The notes under the pieces were generated by a model. It was not told where the DNA came from. It did not search any database and was given only the letters and a program-made list of their open reading frames with translations. A DNA stretch of 64,000 nt from Comamonas sp. (lineage in GTDB: Bacteria > Pseudomonadota > Gammaproteobacteria > Burkholderiales > Burkholderiaceae_C). Position 1 is the first letter of the stretch. The number at the start of each line of letters is the position of its first letter. This document shows, piece after piece, positions 43,485 to 52,344 of this stretch. The stretch lies in NCBI RefSeq assembly GCF_009360615.1, contig NZ_SPEY01000023.1:224007-288006 (forward strand), read 5' to 3'. Position numbers and translations under genes: made by a program.

Positions 43485-46412
43485 GTGGCTGAAAAGGTTG
43501 GGGAAATTTACTATGACGTGACGTTGGAGCTTGATCAGATGATCAAGGATCAGCGCCGTGCTCAGCAGAGTCTGGACAAGACGGCCGACAGCCTGCAGCG
43601 GCTCTCCCCGATCGCTGCCGCCGCGAAAGCTGCCCTCTCAGGTTTGGCGGTGATGAAGGTTATCGACATGGCCGACGAGTGGGGCCAGTACGCCAGCCGT
43701 ATCAAGATGGCCACCAAGAGCACAGAGGAGTACACCTATGTGCAGGAGCGCATGCTTGCCTCCGCGAACGCTACCTTCCGGAAGATTCAAGAAACGCGCG
43801 AGAGCTTCATCCAGCTATCTCCAGTTCTCCGAGAAATGGGCCTATCGCTGAGCCAGTCGGTGGACGTTATTGACTCGTTTAGCGGCCTTCTTGTGGTCAA
43901 TGCAGCTAGTGCTGACAAATCCAAGGGGGCAATGGAGGCACTGGCCAAGTCGCTTCAGAAGGGTGCGATCGATGCCGATGCTTGGATGAGCATCTACTCT
44001 ACTGTCGACTCTGTGGTGGACGTCATTGCAGAGAGCAGCGGCAAGAGTGCAACGGAAATTCGCCGCATGGGCGCCGAGGGCAAACTTGGGATTGATGTTC
44101 TCGTGCAAGCCCTCTCGGATGGCTCTACCAAGATTGCTCAGCAAGTTAAAGAGATGCCAACCACGGTTAAGGATGCAATTCAATCCGTGACGAACGCTCT
44201 CTATGAGTATGTTGGTCGCACCAATGAGGCCAGCGGCATCACGGCCACCATATCTTCCGCAATACAGTCCTTGGGGGCGAACTTCAATGTCCTGGCAGAC
44301 ACTGCATTGATCGCCGTGGCGGCCGGCCTCACCCGCTATGTAGGTGGCATGGTTGCAGCAAGCGTTGCAACAGCAGCCAAGGCCGCGGTCGCAGTCCGAG
44401 CGGCGGCTGCTGAAGTGGCCCTTGCTCAGGCTCAGGTTGCGCAAACTGCGGCGTCACTCGCTCAGGCTCGCGCCTTCCAAGGTGTTGCAGTGACCCAAGC
44501 ACAGGTGACAGCAGCGACAGTGGCACATGAGATTGCAACCAATCGGCTGACAGCCGCGCAGGCTGCTCAAGCTGCTACCAGCGCCGCGATGGGCGGAGCA
44601 TTGCGTGGTCTGATCGCATTTTTAACTGGGCCTGCGGGCATTGCGATTGCCGCTGGAATCGCTGCCGCGAGCATCTTTGCATTTGGGGAAAATTCGTCGA
44701 AGGCTGTGCCGAAAGTGGACGAGTTAACGGCTTCGGTAGACAAGCTTACGGCTGCGCAGCTTGCTAATCAGCGCAACAAAGCTTCAGATGCTATCGGCGT
44801 ACTCACCACAAGGGCGCGCGAGGCGAATTCAGCCGTCAAATCTTTGGAGCGAGATCAAGCTGCATTGAACAAGCAGTTCCAGGCTGGTCGGGGTGGTGTT
44901 GACGCCAAGGGTTTGGAAAACGTGAACCGTTCCCTGATCGAAGCAAGGGCAAACGCCGATGCAGCCACCAAAGAGCTGCAGGAAATGATCAATGCCGATT
45001 ACAAATTGGCAGAAGCTCAGAAGCAGCGGGCGAATGTTCCTGCATCTAAGGCCAGGGTGACCCGCAGCGATCCTGAAGTCCAGAAGCGTCTGGCATCAAT
45101 GCGTGATGAGTTGGAGCTTGCCAAACTTTCGGGAGCAGCAAAAGCGCGGCTGCAGGCCATTCAGAAGCTGGGGGCCAACGCTACTGCAGAGGAGCGTGCC
45201 GAGGCAGAGAAGCTGGCAACGACCATCTATGACCTCAATGAGGCCCAGAAAAAGCTCAGGGAAGGGGCGAACGGCGAGAAGTTCGATAGCAAGGGCTACT
45301 TGCTGGGCCTGAGCGTCGATGCTGCGACCAGCGATTGGGCCAAGATTGACGCGAAAGAGAAGGAAGAACTGAGCAAGCACAAGAAGCTGCTCGACGAACG
45401 CAAGCTGAGCCAGCAGAAGTATGAGGAGGGGGTGCTGCTGATCCAGCAGAAATACGGGCTAGAGCGCGAAAAGCTGCAAGATGGACTGAACCAGTTGATT
45501 GCCGATAAAGACGCTGCGGCCAAAGAAAAGGCCAAGCAAGCCACCGAAGACATGGAGCGGCAGGCCCAGGAACTGGGCAATGCGCTTAAAGAGTCTGTGA
45601 TGACACCGCTGGAGCGTTTGAATGCGGAACTCGCCAAGTACGACAGCTTGCTGGCGTCCCTTGACATTTCGCAGGAGACATATGCCCGTGCGGTGAAGAA
45701 GGCGAACAAAGAATATCAGGACAGCCTGAACCAGATGGATCAGTTCACGGTCCGCTTTGCGCAGAACGTGCAGGACCAACTGGGCGATACCCTCTACAAC
45801 AGTCTCACTGGCAATTTCAAAGACATCGGCACGGCCTGGGGCCAGATGCTGCTGAAGATGGGCAGCCAGGCCGTGGCAGCAAACCTGGCTCGATCATTGT
45901 TCGGTGGTGCAGTGGAAGGCGGCACCGGCTCTGGGATGTTTGGGTCGGCACTGAGCGCGATCGGTAGCTTCTTCGGCCTCAGCGGCAAACGTGAGAATGG
46001 TGGCGATGTGGGCGCCGGCAAGATGTACGAGGTCAACGAGCGCGGCGTGCCAGAACTGCTTACGGTCGGCAACAAGCAGCTGCTCATGATGGCCGGGCAG
46101 TCGGGCAGCGTCACGCCATTGGGTGGCATGGATGTGGCAACGGTGCCATCTCCAGAGGGGCGCGGAGGCTCCTGGGCGACACCAGTAATCAATATGAAGT
46201 TCATCAATGCACCATCACAGCCTGAAGTGAAGCAGAGTTCGTCGGGCAATGGTCAATTCGATATCGAAGTGATCTTCAAGCAGATCGAGAACAGGATTGG
46301 TGACGGAATTGCAAACGGTAATGGCGCGACTTTTCGTTCTTTGACGGGCGTGTCCGAATTTTTGTGTAAACGGTTCGGACTTCAATTGACGGAGATGCGG
46401 TCTCCGAACTGA
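43485..46412 (+). CDS. Tail tape measure protein, 3' end replaced by IS
   Basis: About 955 phage-derived residues. An N-terminal tape-measure domain (VGEIYYDVTLELDQMIKDQR), hydrophobic helices near 285-310 and 375-400, and long helical coiled regions to about 760. The last about 20 codons are read through the left end of the IS256-family element, so the true C-terminus is lost. Start GTG with GGGAGG. It is the last phage gene in the window. Confidence 0.9.
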   Translation: MAEKVGEIYYDVTLELDQMIKDQRRAQQSLDKTADSLQRLSPIAAAAKAALSGLAVMKVIDMADEWGQYASRIKMATKSTEEYTYVQERMLASANATFRKIQETRESFIQLSPVLREMGLSLSQSVDVIDSFSGLLVVNAASADKSKGAMEALAKSLQKGAIDADAWMSIYSTVDSVVDVIAESSGKSATEIRRMGAEGKLGIDVLVQALSDGSTKIAQQVKEMPTTVKDAIQSVTNALYEYVGRTNEASGITATISSAIQSLGANFNVLADTALIAVAAGLTRYVGGMVAASVATAAKAAVAVRAAAAEVALAQAQVAQTAASLAQARAFQGVAVTQAQVTAATVAHEIATNRLTAAQAAQAATSAAMGGALRGLIAFLTGPAGIAIAAGIAAASIFAFGENSSKAVPKVDELTASVDKLTAAQLANQRNKASDAIGVLTTRAREANSAVKSLERDQAALNKQFQAGRGGVDAKGLENVNRSLIEARANADAATKELQEMINADYKLAEAQKQRANVPASKARVTRSDPEVQKRLASMRDELELAKLSGAAKARLQAIQKLGANATAEERAEAEKLATTIYDLNEAQKKLREGANGEKFDSKGYLLGLSVDAATSDWAKIDAKEKEELSKHKKLLDERKLSQQKYEEGVLLIQQKYGLEREKLQDGLNQLIADKDAAAKEKAKQATEDMERQAQELGNALKESVMTPLERLNAELAKYDSLLASLDISQETYARAVKKANKEYQDSLNQMDQFTVRFAQNVQDQLGDTLYNSLTGNFKDIGTAWGQMLLKMGSQAVAANLARSLFGGAVEGGTGSGMFGSALSAIGSFFGLSGKRENGGDVGAGKMYEVNERGVPELLTVGNKQLLMMAGQSGSVTPLGGMDVATVPSPEGRGGSWATPVINMKFINAPSQPEVKQSSSGNGQFDIEVIFKQIENRIGDGIANGNGATFRSLTGVSEFLCKRFGLQLTEMRSPN

Positions 46413-47675
46413 ATGGTAAAGCGGGTCAGCGCAGCCTTCCAATCCCGGATGGGCATGGTCCACTTCTGACTGATGTTGCGCAGGGCCAGATAGAACAGTT
46501 TGGTCAGCGCTTCGTCACTGGGGAACGAGCCCCGGTTCTTGGTCAGCTTCCTCAGGCTCATGTTGACCGACTCGATGGCGTTGGTGGTGTAGATGACCTT
46601 GCGGATTTCGGGTGGGTAGTCAAAGAACGGAATCAGCCGGCTCCAGTTCCTGCGCCAGGACTGGCCGATGGGTTGGTACTCGGCATCCCAGCGGGCCTCG
46701 AATTCACCGAGCATCAGCTCGGCCTCCTCGGCGGTGGTTGCCGTGTAGATGCGTCGCAGGTCGGCGGCCACTTCTTTGCGACGCTTCCACGAGACGTAGT
46801 TCAGGCTGTGGCGCACCATGTGCACGATGCACAGTTGCACCACCGCCTTGGGGAATACCGCCTCAATGGCGTCGGGGAAGCCTTTGAGCCCGTCGACGCA
46901 GGCGATGAAGATGTCCTGCACGCCCCGGTTGCGAAGTTCGGTGACGACCTGCAGCCAGAACTTGGCACCCTCGGTTTGCGCCAGCCACAGGCCCAGCACC
47001 TCCTTGTCACCCGTCATGGTGATGCCGATGGCCAAGTACACCGCCTTGACCCGCACAGCGCCCTCGCGCACCTTCACATGGATGCAGTCCAGATAGACGA
47101 TGGGGTAGATTGCATCGAGCGGGCGGGCTTGCCAGGTCTTGACCTCATCGGCCACGGCGTCGGTCACCGAGGAAATCAGGCTGGGCGAGACCTCGGTGCC
47201 GTACATCTCCTCCAGGTGGGCCTGTATCTCGCGCACCGTCATGCCGCGGGCGTACAGCGAGATGATTTTGTCGTCGAAGCCGGCCCAGCGGGTCTGGTGC
47301 TTGGGGATGAGCTGGGGCTCGAAGCTGCCATGGCGGTCACGTGGCACCTCGATGGGCAACTCGCCGAAATCGCCCTTGAGGGTCTTCTTGCTCTTGCCAT
47401 TGCGGGTGTTGCCAGTGGTGTTGGCTACCGCTTCGTTGCGTTCGTGGCCCAGATGCTCGGTCAGTTCGGCGTCTAGGGCTCGCTCCACCAGCAGCTTGGT
47501 CAACTGCTTGAGCAGGCCGTTCTCGCCGATGAGGTCTTCGGGCTTCTTGTAGTTGGCCAGCAGGCCAGACAGCAGTTCTTCGGGTACGTCGTGTTTCTTG
47601 GTGCTCATTGTGCTTACGGACAGGCCGGCTTGCGCCGGCGGTTGATTGTCCGTTTACACAAAATTCTGCACACCC
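46347..47675 (-). mobile_element. Complete IS256-family insertion sequence
   Basis: Bounded by imperfect inverted repeats sharing GAATTTTGTGTAAACGG (left 46347-46373, right 47650-47675). It contains one intact transposase gene. The bases outside the two ends differ (TTCTTTGAC and CTCGGCGA), so no target duplication remains. Confidence 0.85.
46382..47608 (-). CDS. IS256-family (mutator-type) transposase
   Basis: A 408-residue DDE transposase. Asp in YLDCIHVK, Asp in CVDGLKGF and Glu in TTNAIESVN form the catalytic set. Full length and apparently intact. Confidence 0.96.
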   Translation of the reverse strand: MSTKKHDVPEELLSGLLANYKKPEDLIGENGLLKQLTKLLVERALDAELTEHLGHERNEAVANTTGNTRNGKSKKTLKGDFGELPIEVPRDRHGSFEPQLIPKHQTRWAGFDDKIISLYARGMTVREIQAHLEEMYGTEVSPSLISSVTDAVADEVKTWQARPLDAIYPIVYLDCIHVKVREGAVRVKAVYLAIGITMTGDKEVLGLWLAQTEGAKFWLQVVTELRNRGVQDIFIACVDGLKGFPDAIEAVFPKAVVQLCIVHMVRHSLNYVSWKRRKEVAADLRRIYTATTAEEAELMLGEFEARWDAEYQPIGQSWRRNWSRLIPFFDYPPEIRKVIYTTNAIESVNMSLRKLTKNRGSFPSDEALTKLFYLALRNISQKWTMPIRDWKAALTRFTIQFGDRISVN

Positions 47676-47801
47676 TCGGCGAGCCTCGTAGCGGTAGCAG
47701 GCTTGACTGATCTGGAATGCTTTGCAAGCGGCTCGAATCGACACGCCGTGTTGCTGCACTGCTCTGTGAGCCATCTCGCAGGCGCGAGATGGCTTCACCA
47801 C
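47673..47801 (-). pseudogene. IS3-family orfB, 5' fragment
   Basis: About 43 codons of an IS3 orfB start (MVKPSRACEMAHRAVQQHG ... CYRYEARRG), then it runs into the IS256 end. The start overlaps orfA in another frame, as for the usual programmed frameshift. Confidence 0.85.
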
Positions 47802-48124
47802 TTTTTTGCGAGAGCCTCCGAGACGATCTCAGCCTTGAGCTTCTCCTCGACATACATCTTGCGCAGGCGCCGGTTCTCTTCCTCCAGCTCCTTCATGCGT
47901 GCCATGAGCGACGCATCCATGCCGCAGAACTTGGCCCGCCACTTGTAGAACGTCGCCGAGCTAATGCCCAGTTCACGGCAGAGTTCGGGGACCACCAGGC
48001 CGGCTTCTGCTCGCTTAAGCGCGTCGATGATCTGGCTGTCGGTGAAACGTGATTTCTTCATGGTAGAGATTCTCCTGTGAGGGTCTCTACTTCTCAGCAC
48101 GCTGGAATTGCGGGGGGATTACCA
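47676..48124 (-). mobile_element. Truncated IS3-family element
   Basis: Contains orfA and the first part of orfB; the right terminus is the repeat near 48107-48124 (minus strand TGGTAATCCCCCCGC). The other end was lost at the IS256 junction. Confidence 0.75.
47795..48061 (-). CDS. IS3-family transposase OrfA
   Basis: An 88-residue HTH protein (KKSRFTDSQIIDALKRAEAG ... CRELGISSATFYKWRAKF) with a leucine-zipper-like C-terminus. Intact, but its partner orfB is broken. Confidence 0.93.
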   Translation of the reverse strand: MKKSRFTDSQIIDALKRAEAGLVVPELCRELGISSATFYKWRAKFCGMDASLMARMKELEEENRRLRKMYVEEKLKAEIVSEALAKKW

Positions 48125-48226
48125 GATGGGTTCGACTACATCGAGCGGTTCTACAACCCGACGCATCGGCACTCGACGCTTGGGTACATCAGTCCGATAG
48201 CGTTCGAGGAAGCTCGAGAAGCTTAG
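48125..48226 (+). pseudogene. IS3-family orfB, 3' fragment on the opposite strand
   Basis: Thirty-three codons (FDYIERFYNPTHRHSTLGYI and on) match the C-terminus of a different IS3-type OrfB. The truncated IS3 on its left was evidently inserted into it. Confidence 0.85.
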
Positions 48227-48284
48227 GCTGGTGTCGACGAAACCGGCAGCAGCCCAAATCTCGACTGCGACTGTGACGACAACG

Positions 48285-48330
48285 GTACAAAAAAGGGCGT
48301 GCAACCAATAAGTCACACGCCCTCTTCATT
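48285..48330 (-). terminator. Bidirectional terminator at the island edge
   Basis: AGGGCGTG (48294-48301) pairs with CACGCCCT (48316-48323), with A-runs and T-runs on the two flanks. It would end the minus-strand gene at 48345. Confidence 0.75.
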
Positions 48331-48344
48331 TTTTAGACTCCTGC

Positions 48345-49694
48345 TCAATCATCAGCCATGTTTGCAAGGTTTGGGATTTTCAAACTGCCAATACCTCGAT
48401 AGGGCTTGGCAGCCACAGCCTCGACACAGGGCTCATCGCCCATCAGGTCAGAGACATCTGAAGTTTGGGATTCAACGTTCGGCTTGTACGCCCAGACGGC
48501 ACCAGCATTTTTCACCTTTTTCAAGAACATTGGCATATTTCTGCGATTGAAAACATAGGGCCAAAGCTCACGATACTTCTTTGAAAGCACTGGTGGCTTT
48601 GGCTGCACGAGCCAATCCATCGCCTTCAGTCGCTTGTGATATTTCCATGGAATAGAGATATCAATCCGCGTTTTCTCATAAATCTTCTTCTTCAGCTCAT
48701 AACGCTGGTTTTTTGTCATCTCATCGAGAGTCGGCAATTTTTCAGAAGAATCACCCTCTTCGTTTTTGCAATTCTCCTTACCAGCATAGTAAGAAGTCAA
48801 GAATTTTTGAACATTCTCGTCTAGCTTGGCAAAGTCATAAGAACGATGCTTGTTGTGACGAAAATCCTCATCTAAACGTAACATTGAACGTAACTTTTGA
48901 AAGACATCAGCGATTACTTTTTCTGATTTTTTGGGATCTTTCCACTCCATAACGTTCATCATATCTGAATGGTTTTTCTTCAAATAAGCTTCTGTGATTT
49001 TTAGCTCGATACGCAAACCATATTTACTCACACTATAGATTTTCTTCTTAACCTCAGGATCTACAGAATCCGCACCATCATATAGCCCATACTTCTTTTT
49101 ACCAGGATTATCCTGCCATTTTATATATGCAAGTAAAGATAGATGGTTGCGAACATCCAAGTAAACAGACCTACTTATATCTTCACCAACATGAGGTCTT
49201 TTAGTTGTAGGCAGGTAGTGATAGATTGAATTTATACGAAGCTCAAGTTCATCACGCATAGCCACTGCTTCCTCAACACTATTGAATTTAAGCAAGTAAG
49301 TAAGATCCAAGCTTTTAATAAAAGCATTCCTTAACTTTATGAGTTCAATATATTTCTCATGAACTCCAATATTTTTCAAATAGTCCTTCAAAAAAGTCAT
49401 GGCAATCTTTGCAGATTCATACACCAAAATATGCAGAAATGCGTTATTACCGATAACGCACGCAGGAATATTGATACTCACAAAAAATCCAATTAAGTTT
49501 TCCTTAGCTTTATCTAAGCAAGGTGTAACCTCGAACTTAGCTTCCGTGACGCGCGACATTAAAGTAATCATTCGCCCTCCCGTAACTCCATCCCCAGAGA
49601 ATGATGGCCAAAAATTACACTTAAAGAACTTTTCAGCCTTTTTGTAAGGCATTGGCTTTTTAAGAAAATACATTATCCCAGGTGAATCACACAT
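48345..49694 (-). CDS. Possible II/X-type phage/plasmid replication protein
   Basis: A 449-residue, Lys-rich, low-GC protein. Segments such as SLDLTYLLKFNSVEEA, SVYLDVRNHLSLLAYIKW and YGLRIELKITEAYLKK follow the order and spacing of the replication proteins of filamentous phages (gene II/X, CRI domain). This is a pattern-level resemblance, not proof. GGAG precedes the ATG. It lies in an AlpA-integrase island, where such initiators occur. Confidence 0.5.
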   Translation of the reverse strand: MCDSPGIMYFLKKPMPYKKAEKFFKCNFWPSFSGDGVTGGRMITLMSRVTEAKFEVTPCLDKAKENLIGFFVSINIPACVIGNNAFLHILVYESAKIAMTFLKDYLKNIGVHEKYIELIKLRNAFIKSLDLTYLLKFNSVEEAVAMRDELELRINSIYHYLPTTKRPHVGEDISRSVYLDVRNHLSLLAYIKWQDNPGKKKYGLYDGADSVDPEVKKKIYSVSKYGLRIELKITEAYLKKNHSDMMNVMEWKDPKKSEKVIADVFQKLRSMLRLDEDFRHNKHRSYDFAKLDENVQKFLTSYYAGKENCKNEEGDSSEKLPTLDEMTKNQRYELKKKIYEKTRIDISIPWKYHKRLKAMDWLVQPKPPVLSKKYRELWPYVFNRRNMPMFLKKVKNAGAVWAYKPNVESQTSDVSDLMGDEPCVEAVAAKPYRGIGSLKIPNLANMADD

Positions 49695-49968
49695 TTCTTT
49701 TCACTCCATAAATTGATTTCTTAATGTTGGTTTACAGCTATACGATAGTTACTTCATTACTACCTTGATAAGCACCTTGCTAGGTAATGCCTACATTTAG
49801 TTATCTCTAAGCTCAAATAATGAATTTGCAAGCTGCTTTTCAACAAAAAAATCTAATCGATCGTCAAATTTCAGATTATTTAACAGGCATAAATTTCCTT
49901 TTTATGCCATGCAAATACACCTGACTTTTACAGCTATTCACATGCAAAAGTCAGGCAATCAATAAGCG

Positions 49969-50250
49969 TCATTTCATCTCCATCAGGTGCTTACGCAACG
50001 AGCCAACCTGCCAAGCAGTTATGCGCGTTGAGATCTTCACAGGGGCAGGGATATGACCGGCTTTAACGTGACGCCAAATGGTTGCGCGTGAGCACGCATA
50101 CAGCCCTTGCACCACATCTATGCGGACATGGGCGGAATTGGGAAGCTGATCGAAGTCCAGCAAAGGATCAAGGCGTGGACGGGCAAGCTTGGTTGAGGCA
50201 GCTGCGCAGTCAGCGCCTGTAGCAAGGATAGGTTTTTGGCGATATGCCAT
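49969..50250 (-). CDS. alpA: AlpA-type regulator
   Basis: A 93-residue protein with an AlpA/excisionase HTH (VRIDVVQGLYACSRATIWRHVKAGHIPAPVKIS). Such proteins control excision and early genes of P4-like islands and recruit the integrase promoter. Upstream lies the GTTAGG array. Confidence 0.85.
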   Translation of the reverse strand: MAYRQKPILATGADCAAASTKLARPRLDPLLDFDQLPNSAHVRIDVVQGLYACSRATIWRHVKAGHIPAPVKISTRITAWQVGSLRKHLMEMK

Positions 50251-50358
50251 AGCAAGCTCCTAGTGCTACGGACGACATGCAGGATGCAGTCGCCCAGCTA
50301 CCAGGCTTTACAGATTTAGAAAATTTGCAGGCAAGGCAGGTGCTTGCTTTGCTGAACT

Positions 50359-50419
50359 GTTAGGTGTGAGGTACGATAGTTAGGTATGTGTTAGGCCATC
50401 TGTTAGGCACAGTGTTAGG
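50359..50419 (+). repeat. Five GTTAGG iterons
   Basis: GTTAGG occurs at 50359, 50379, 50390, 50402 and 50414, the last four 11-12 bp apart, all in the same orientation. It lies between alpA and the divergent gene at 50469. Confidence 0.75.
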
Positions 50420-50468
50420 TACCGATCTTCATAGCTCAACAAGATAAAAATATTCATCCAATAAAACC

Positions 50469-51335
50469 ATGACAAAAATCTTTCAGCATGATATTCATCA
50501 CTGGTCACTTGAAGAATTCATTCGATTAATCGTCATTAAAACTGAAATACCCATCCATGACGAACAGCTTAGAAAGCATATTCTTCATGAGATCAAAAAA
50601 AATAGAGTTACTGAAAATTTTTATCAGCCACCTGACGAAGTCGATACTTGTCTAGCAGAATCGGCTGAAAGAATCGTAGGAGTGCTATCCAATACCATAG
50701 CGCACATTTCATCAGAAATGAGTTTGCCTATTATTTTTTGGATGAGAATCGCATTGATTCTTCACAACCAATACCAAATCAATATTGATAGTGTTGTAGA
50801 GCATTACTCAAAGTGGCGTAATGACGAGGGTAAAAACCTACAATTGATTTATTCACCAAAAATAAGCAAAGGCAAACCGGAAAATATCCCTTTTGATCTC
50901 TTCCTAGTACAGACAGGTTATAAGAGGATTCCTCAAATTTTAAAAACTTCCGAGTGGCACCTTGAAGAAATTAAAGGAACAGTCGCAAAAAAGACAAAAA
51001 AAGCCAAAGACACATATTGCAATATTGGAAAACCGGCTCTCATCAAATTAAAAGAAATGATGAAAAATGCAGCCTCGAATATGCAAATAAAAAATCTTCT
51101 TCCATATCATGGACACGATAAAGGTAAACATTTATTTTATGGAAAAAGAGAAGATCTATACAATATATTAGTTGAAAAATACTCTTTAGACATCACTTAC
51201 AAATCATATTGCCAAGCCTCATCTAAATTAGTTAACGTGACTCGGAAAAAATGCAATCTATCTTCTGCTCAGATTCAAATCATCAAACTTAGAAAAAAAC
51301 CTTTAACACCATTAAAAGCGATACATGAAATTTAA
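50469..51335 (+). CDS. Island protein of unknown function
   Basis: A 288-residue basic, AT-rich gene product. The first 120 residues are helical and mixed, the C-terminal part Lys-rich. No motif recognised. Cargo or replication accessory of the satellite-like island; divergent from alpA across the iterons. Confidence 0.65.
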   Translation: MTKIFQHDIHHWSLEEFIRLIVIKTEIPIHDEQLRKHILHEIKKNRVTENFYQPPDEVDTCLAESAERIVGVLSNTIAHISSEMSLPIIFWMRIALILHNQYQINIDSVVEHYSKWRNDEGKNLQLIYSPKISKGKPENIPFDLFLVQTGYKRIPQILKTSEWHLEEIKGTVAKKTKKAKDTYCNIGKPALIKLKEMMKNAASNMQIKNLLPYHGHDKGKHLFYGKREDLYNILVEKYSLDITYKSYCQASSKLVNVTRKKCNLSSAQIQIIKLRKKPLTPLKAIHEI

Positions 51336-51480
51336 TCTCACAATCACTTACGTCAATCATTTCATGGCTATATTCTCAAAAATACACCTCTTTTCTTCAG
51401 CTGTAGTGATTTCAATTTATAAGAATTTTCAGACGATAAACTTATCCTTCAGGCTGAGAGATTTAAATAACTTACAAACA

Positions 51481-51510
51481 AAAAGGGACACAAAATGTGT
51501 CCCTTTTTTG
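51481..51510 (+). terminator. Strong terminator of the island gene
   Basis: AAAGGGACACA (51482-51492) pairs with TGTGTCCCTTT (51496-51506), then T-run; an 11-bp perfect stem. Confidence 0.9.
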
Positions 51511-51581
51511 CTGAAAAGTAGTCTTGAAAATTATTTTCTACTCAAATAGAAATCATAAATCAGGATTTTTCTAACTGCGAT

Positions 51582-51908
51582 TAGTTGTTTCTGTAATTCA
51601 GGCAATGCCGTTTTTACGGTATCTCAGACCACATCTAGATTGATATCGAAATATCCATGGGCGATGCGATTGCGCATCCCGCGCATAGCTCTCCAAGGAA
51701 CATTAGGATTCGCTGCTGCAAAATCACCATAGCCACCCATGACCTTGGTGGCTGCTTCGCCAAGAATGACGAGGCTCATGATGACCGCTTGCTGCGTCTT
51801 CTTGTCTGCCTCAAATTCGTCTCGGGTCATGCCCACAACAAAGCCACATGCATCTGCAGCCGCCTGCTGCATATGATCAATTTAATCAGGCAACCCGTTC
51901 ATATTCAT
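51582..51908 (-). pseudogene. hepT: HepT-type HEPN toxin with two nonsense codons
   Basis: From the ATG at 51908 (ATGA overlap with mntA) the frame reads MNMNGLPD-stop-IDHMQQAAADACGF, continues with the HEPN core RNRIAHGYF, stops again after DINLDVV, and then goes on in frame (DTVKTALPELQKQL). The first stop is TAA at 51884-51882 where Tyr is usual; the second is TGA where Trp is usual. The RNase motif R-x4-H is intact in the middle part. Confidence 0.8.
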
Positions 51909-52195
51909 ACAGGCCGGGCCTCCAAAAGGACTTGATCGCGGAATTTGGCGGGTAAATCGTAGGAGGTCAGCAAATCGACCTGAATACCAAGGATGCTCTC
52001 CAGTTCATCCTGCAAGCCCCCCAGATCAAAGAGCGTGGCACCCGGAAGAGCATCAACGATCAAATCCAAGTCGCTGCCTTCTTGATCGGTTCTATGCACG
52101 ACGGAGCCAAATACACGCGGGTTTTCAGTGCGATAACGGCCCACTGCTGCGCGTACATCGCTACGCCTAATTTCAAGTGCTTGTGATGGTCGCAT
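51905..52195 (-). CDS. mntA: MntA-type minimal nucleotidyltransferase antitoxin
   Basis: A 96-residue protein with the GSx10DxD motif (GSVVHRTDQEGSDLDL). MntA inactivates HepT by AMPylation. It is intact although its toxin has decayed. Upstream gene of the pair, as in known mntA-hepT systems. Confidence 0.9.
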   Translation of the reverse strand: MRPSQALEIRRSDVRAAVGRYRTENPRVFGSVVHRTDQEGSDLDLIVDALPGATLFDLGGLQDELESILGIQVDLLTSYDLPAKFRDQVLLEARPV

Positions 52196-52344
52196 GGGAA
52201 GCTCCTTACTCTACTCAATTATGCGCAATGCGCCACAGGGACGAAACGGCTGGCGAGCACTACCAAACCTTAGCGCTAAAGAATGAAGCTGCGGCGGTGG
52301 CTACCCCATTCAGCAGCAGTTCTTCCGGGGAATGCTCACGCGAG

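Noticed and set aside
51325..51549. A 74-codon plus-strand frame after the island gene
   Set aside because: It runs through the strong terminator at 51481-51510 and has no ribosome site.
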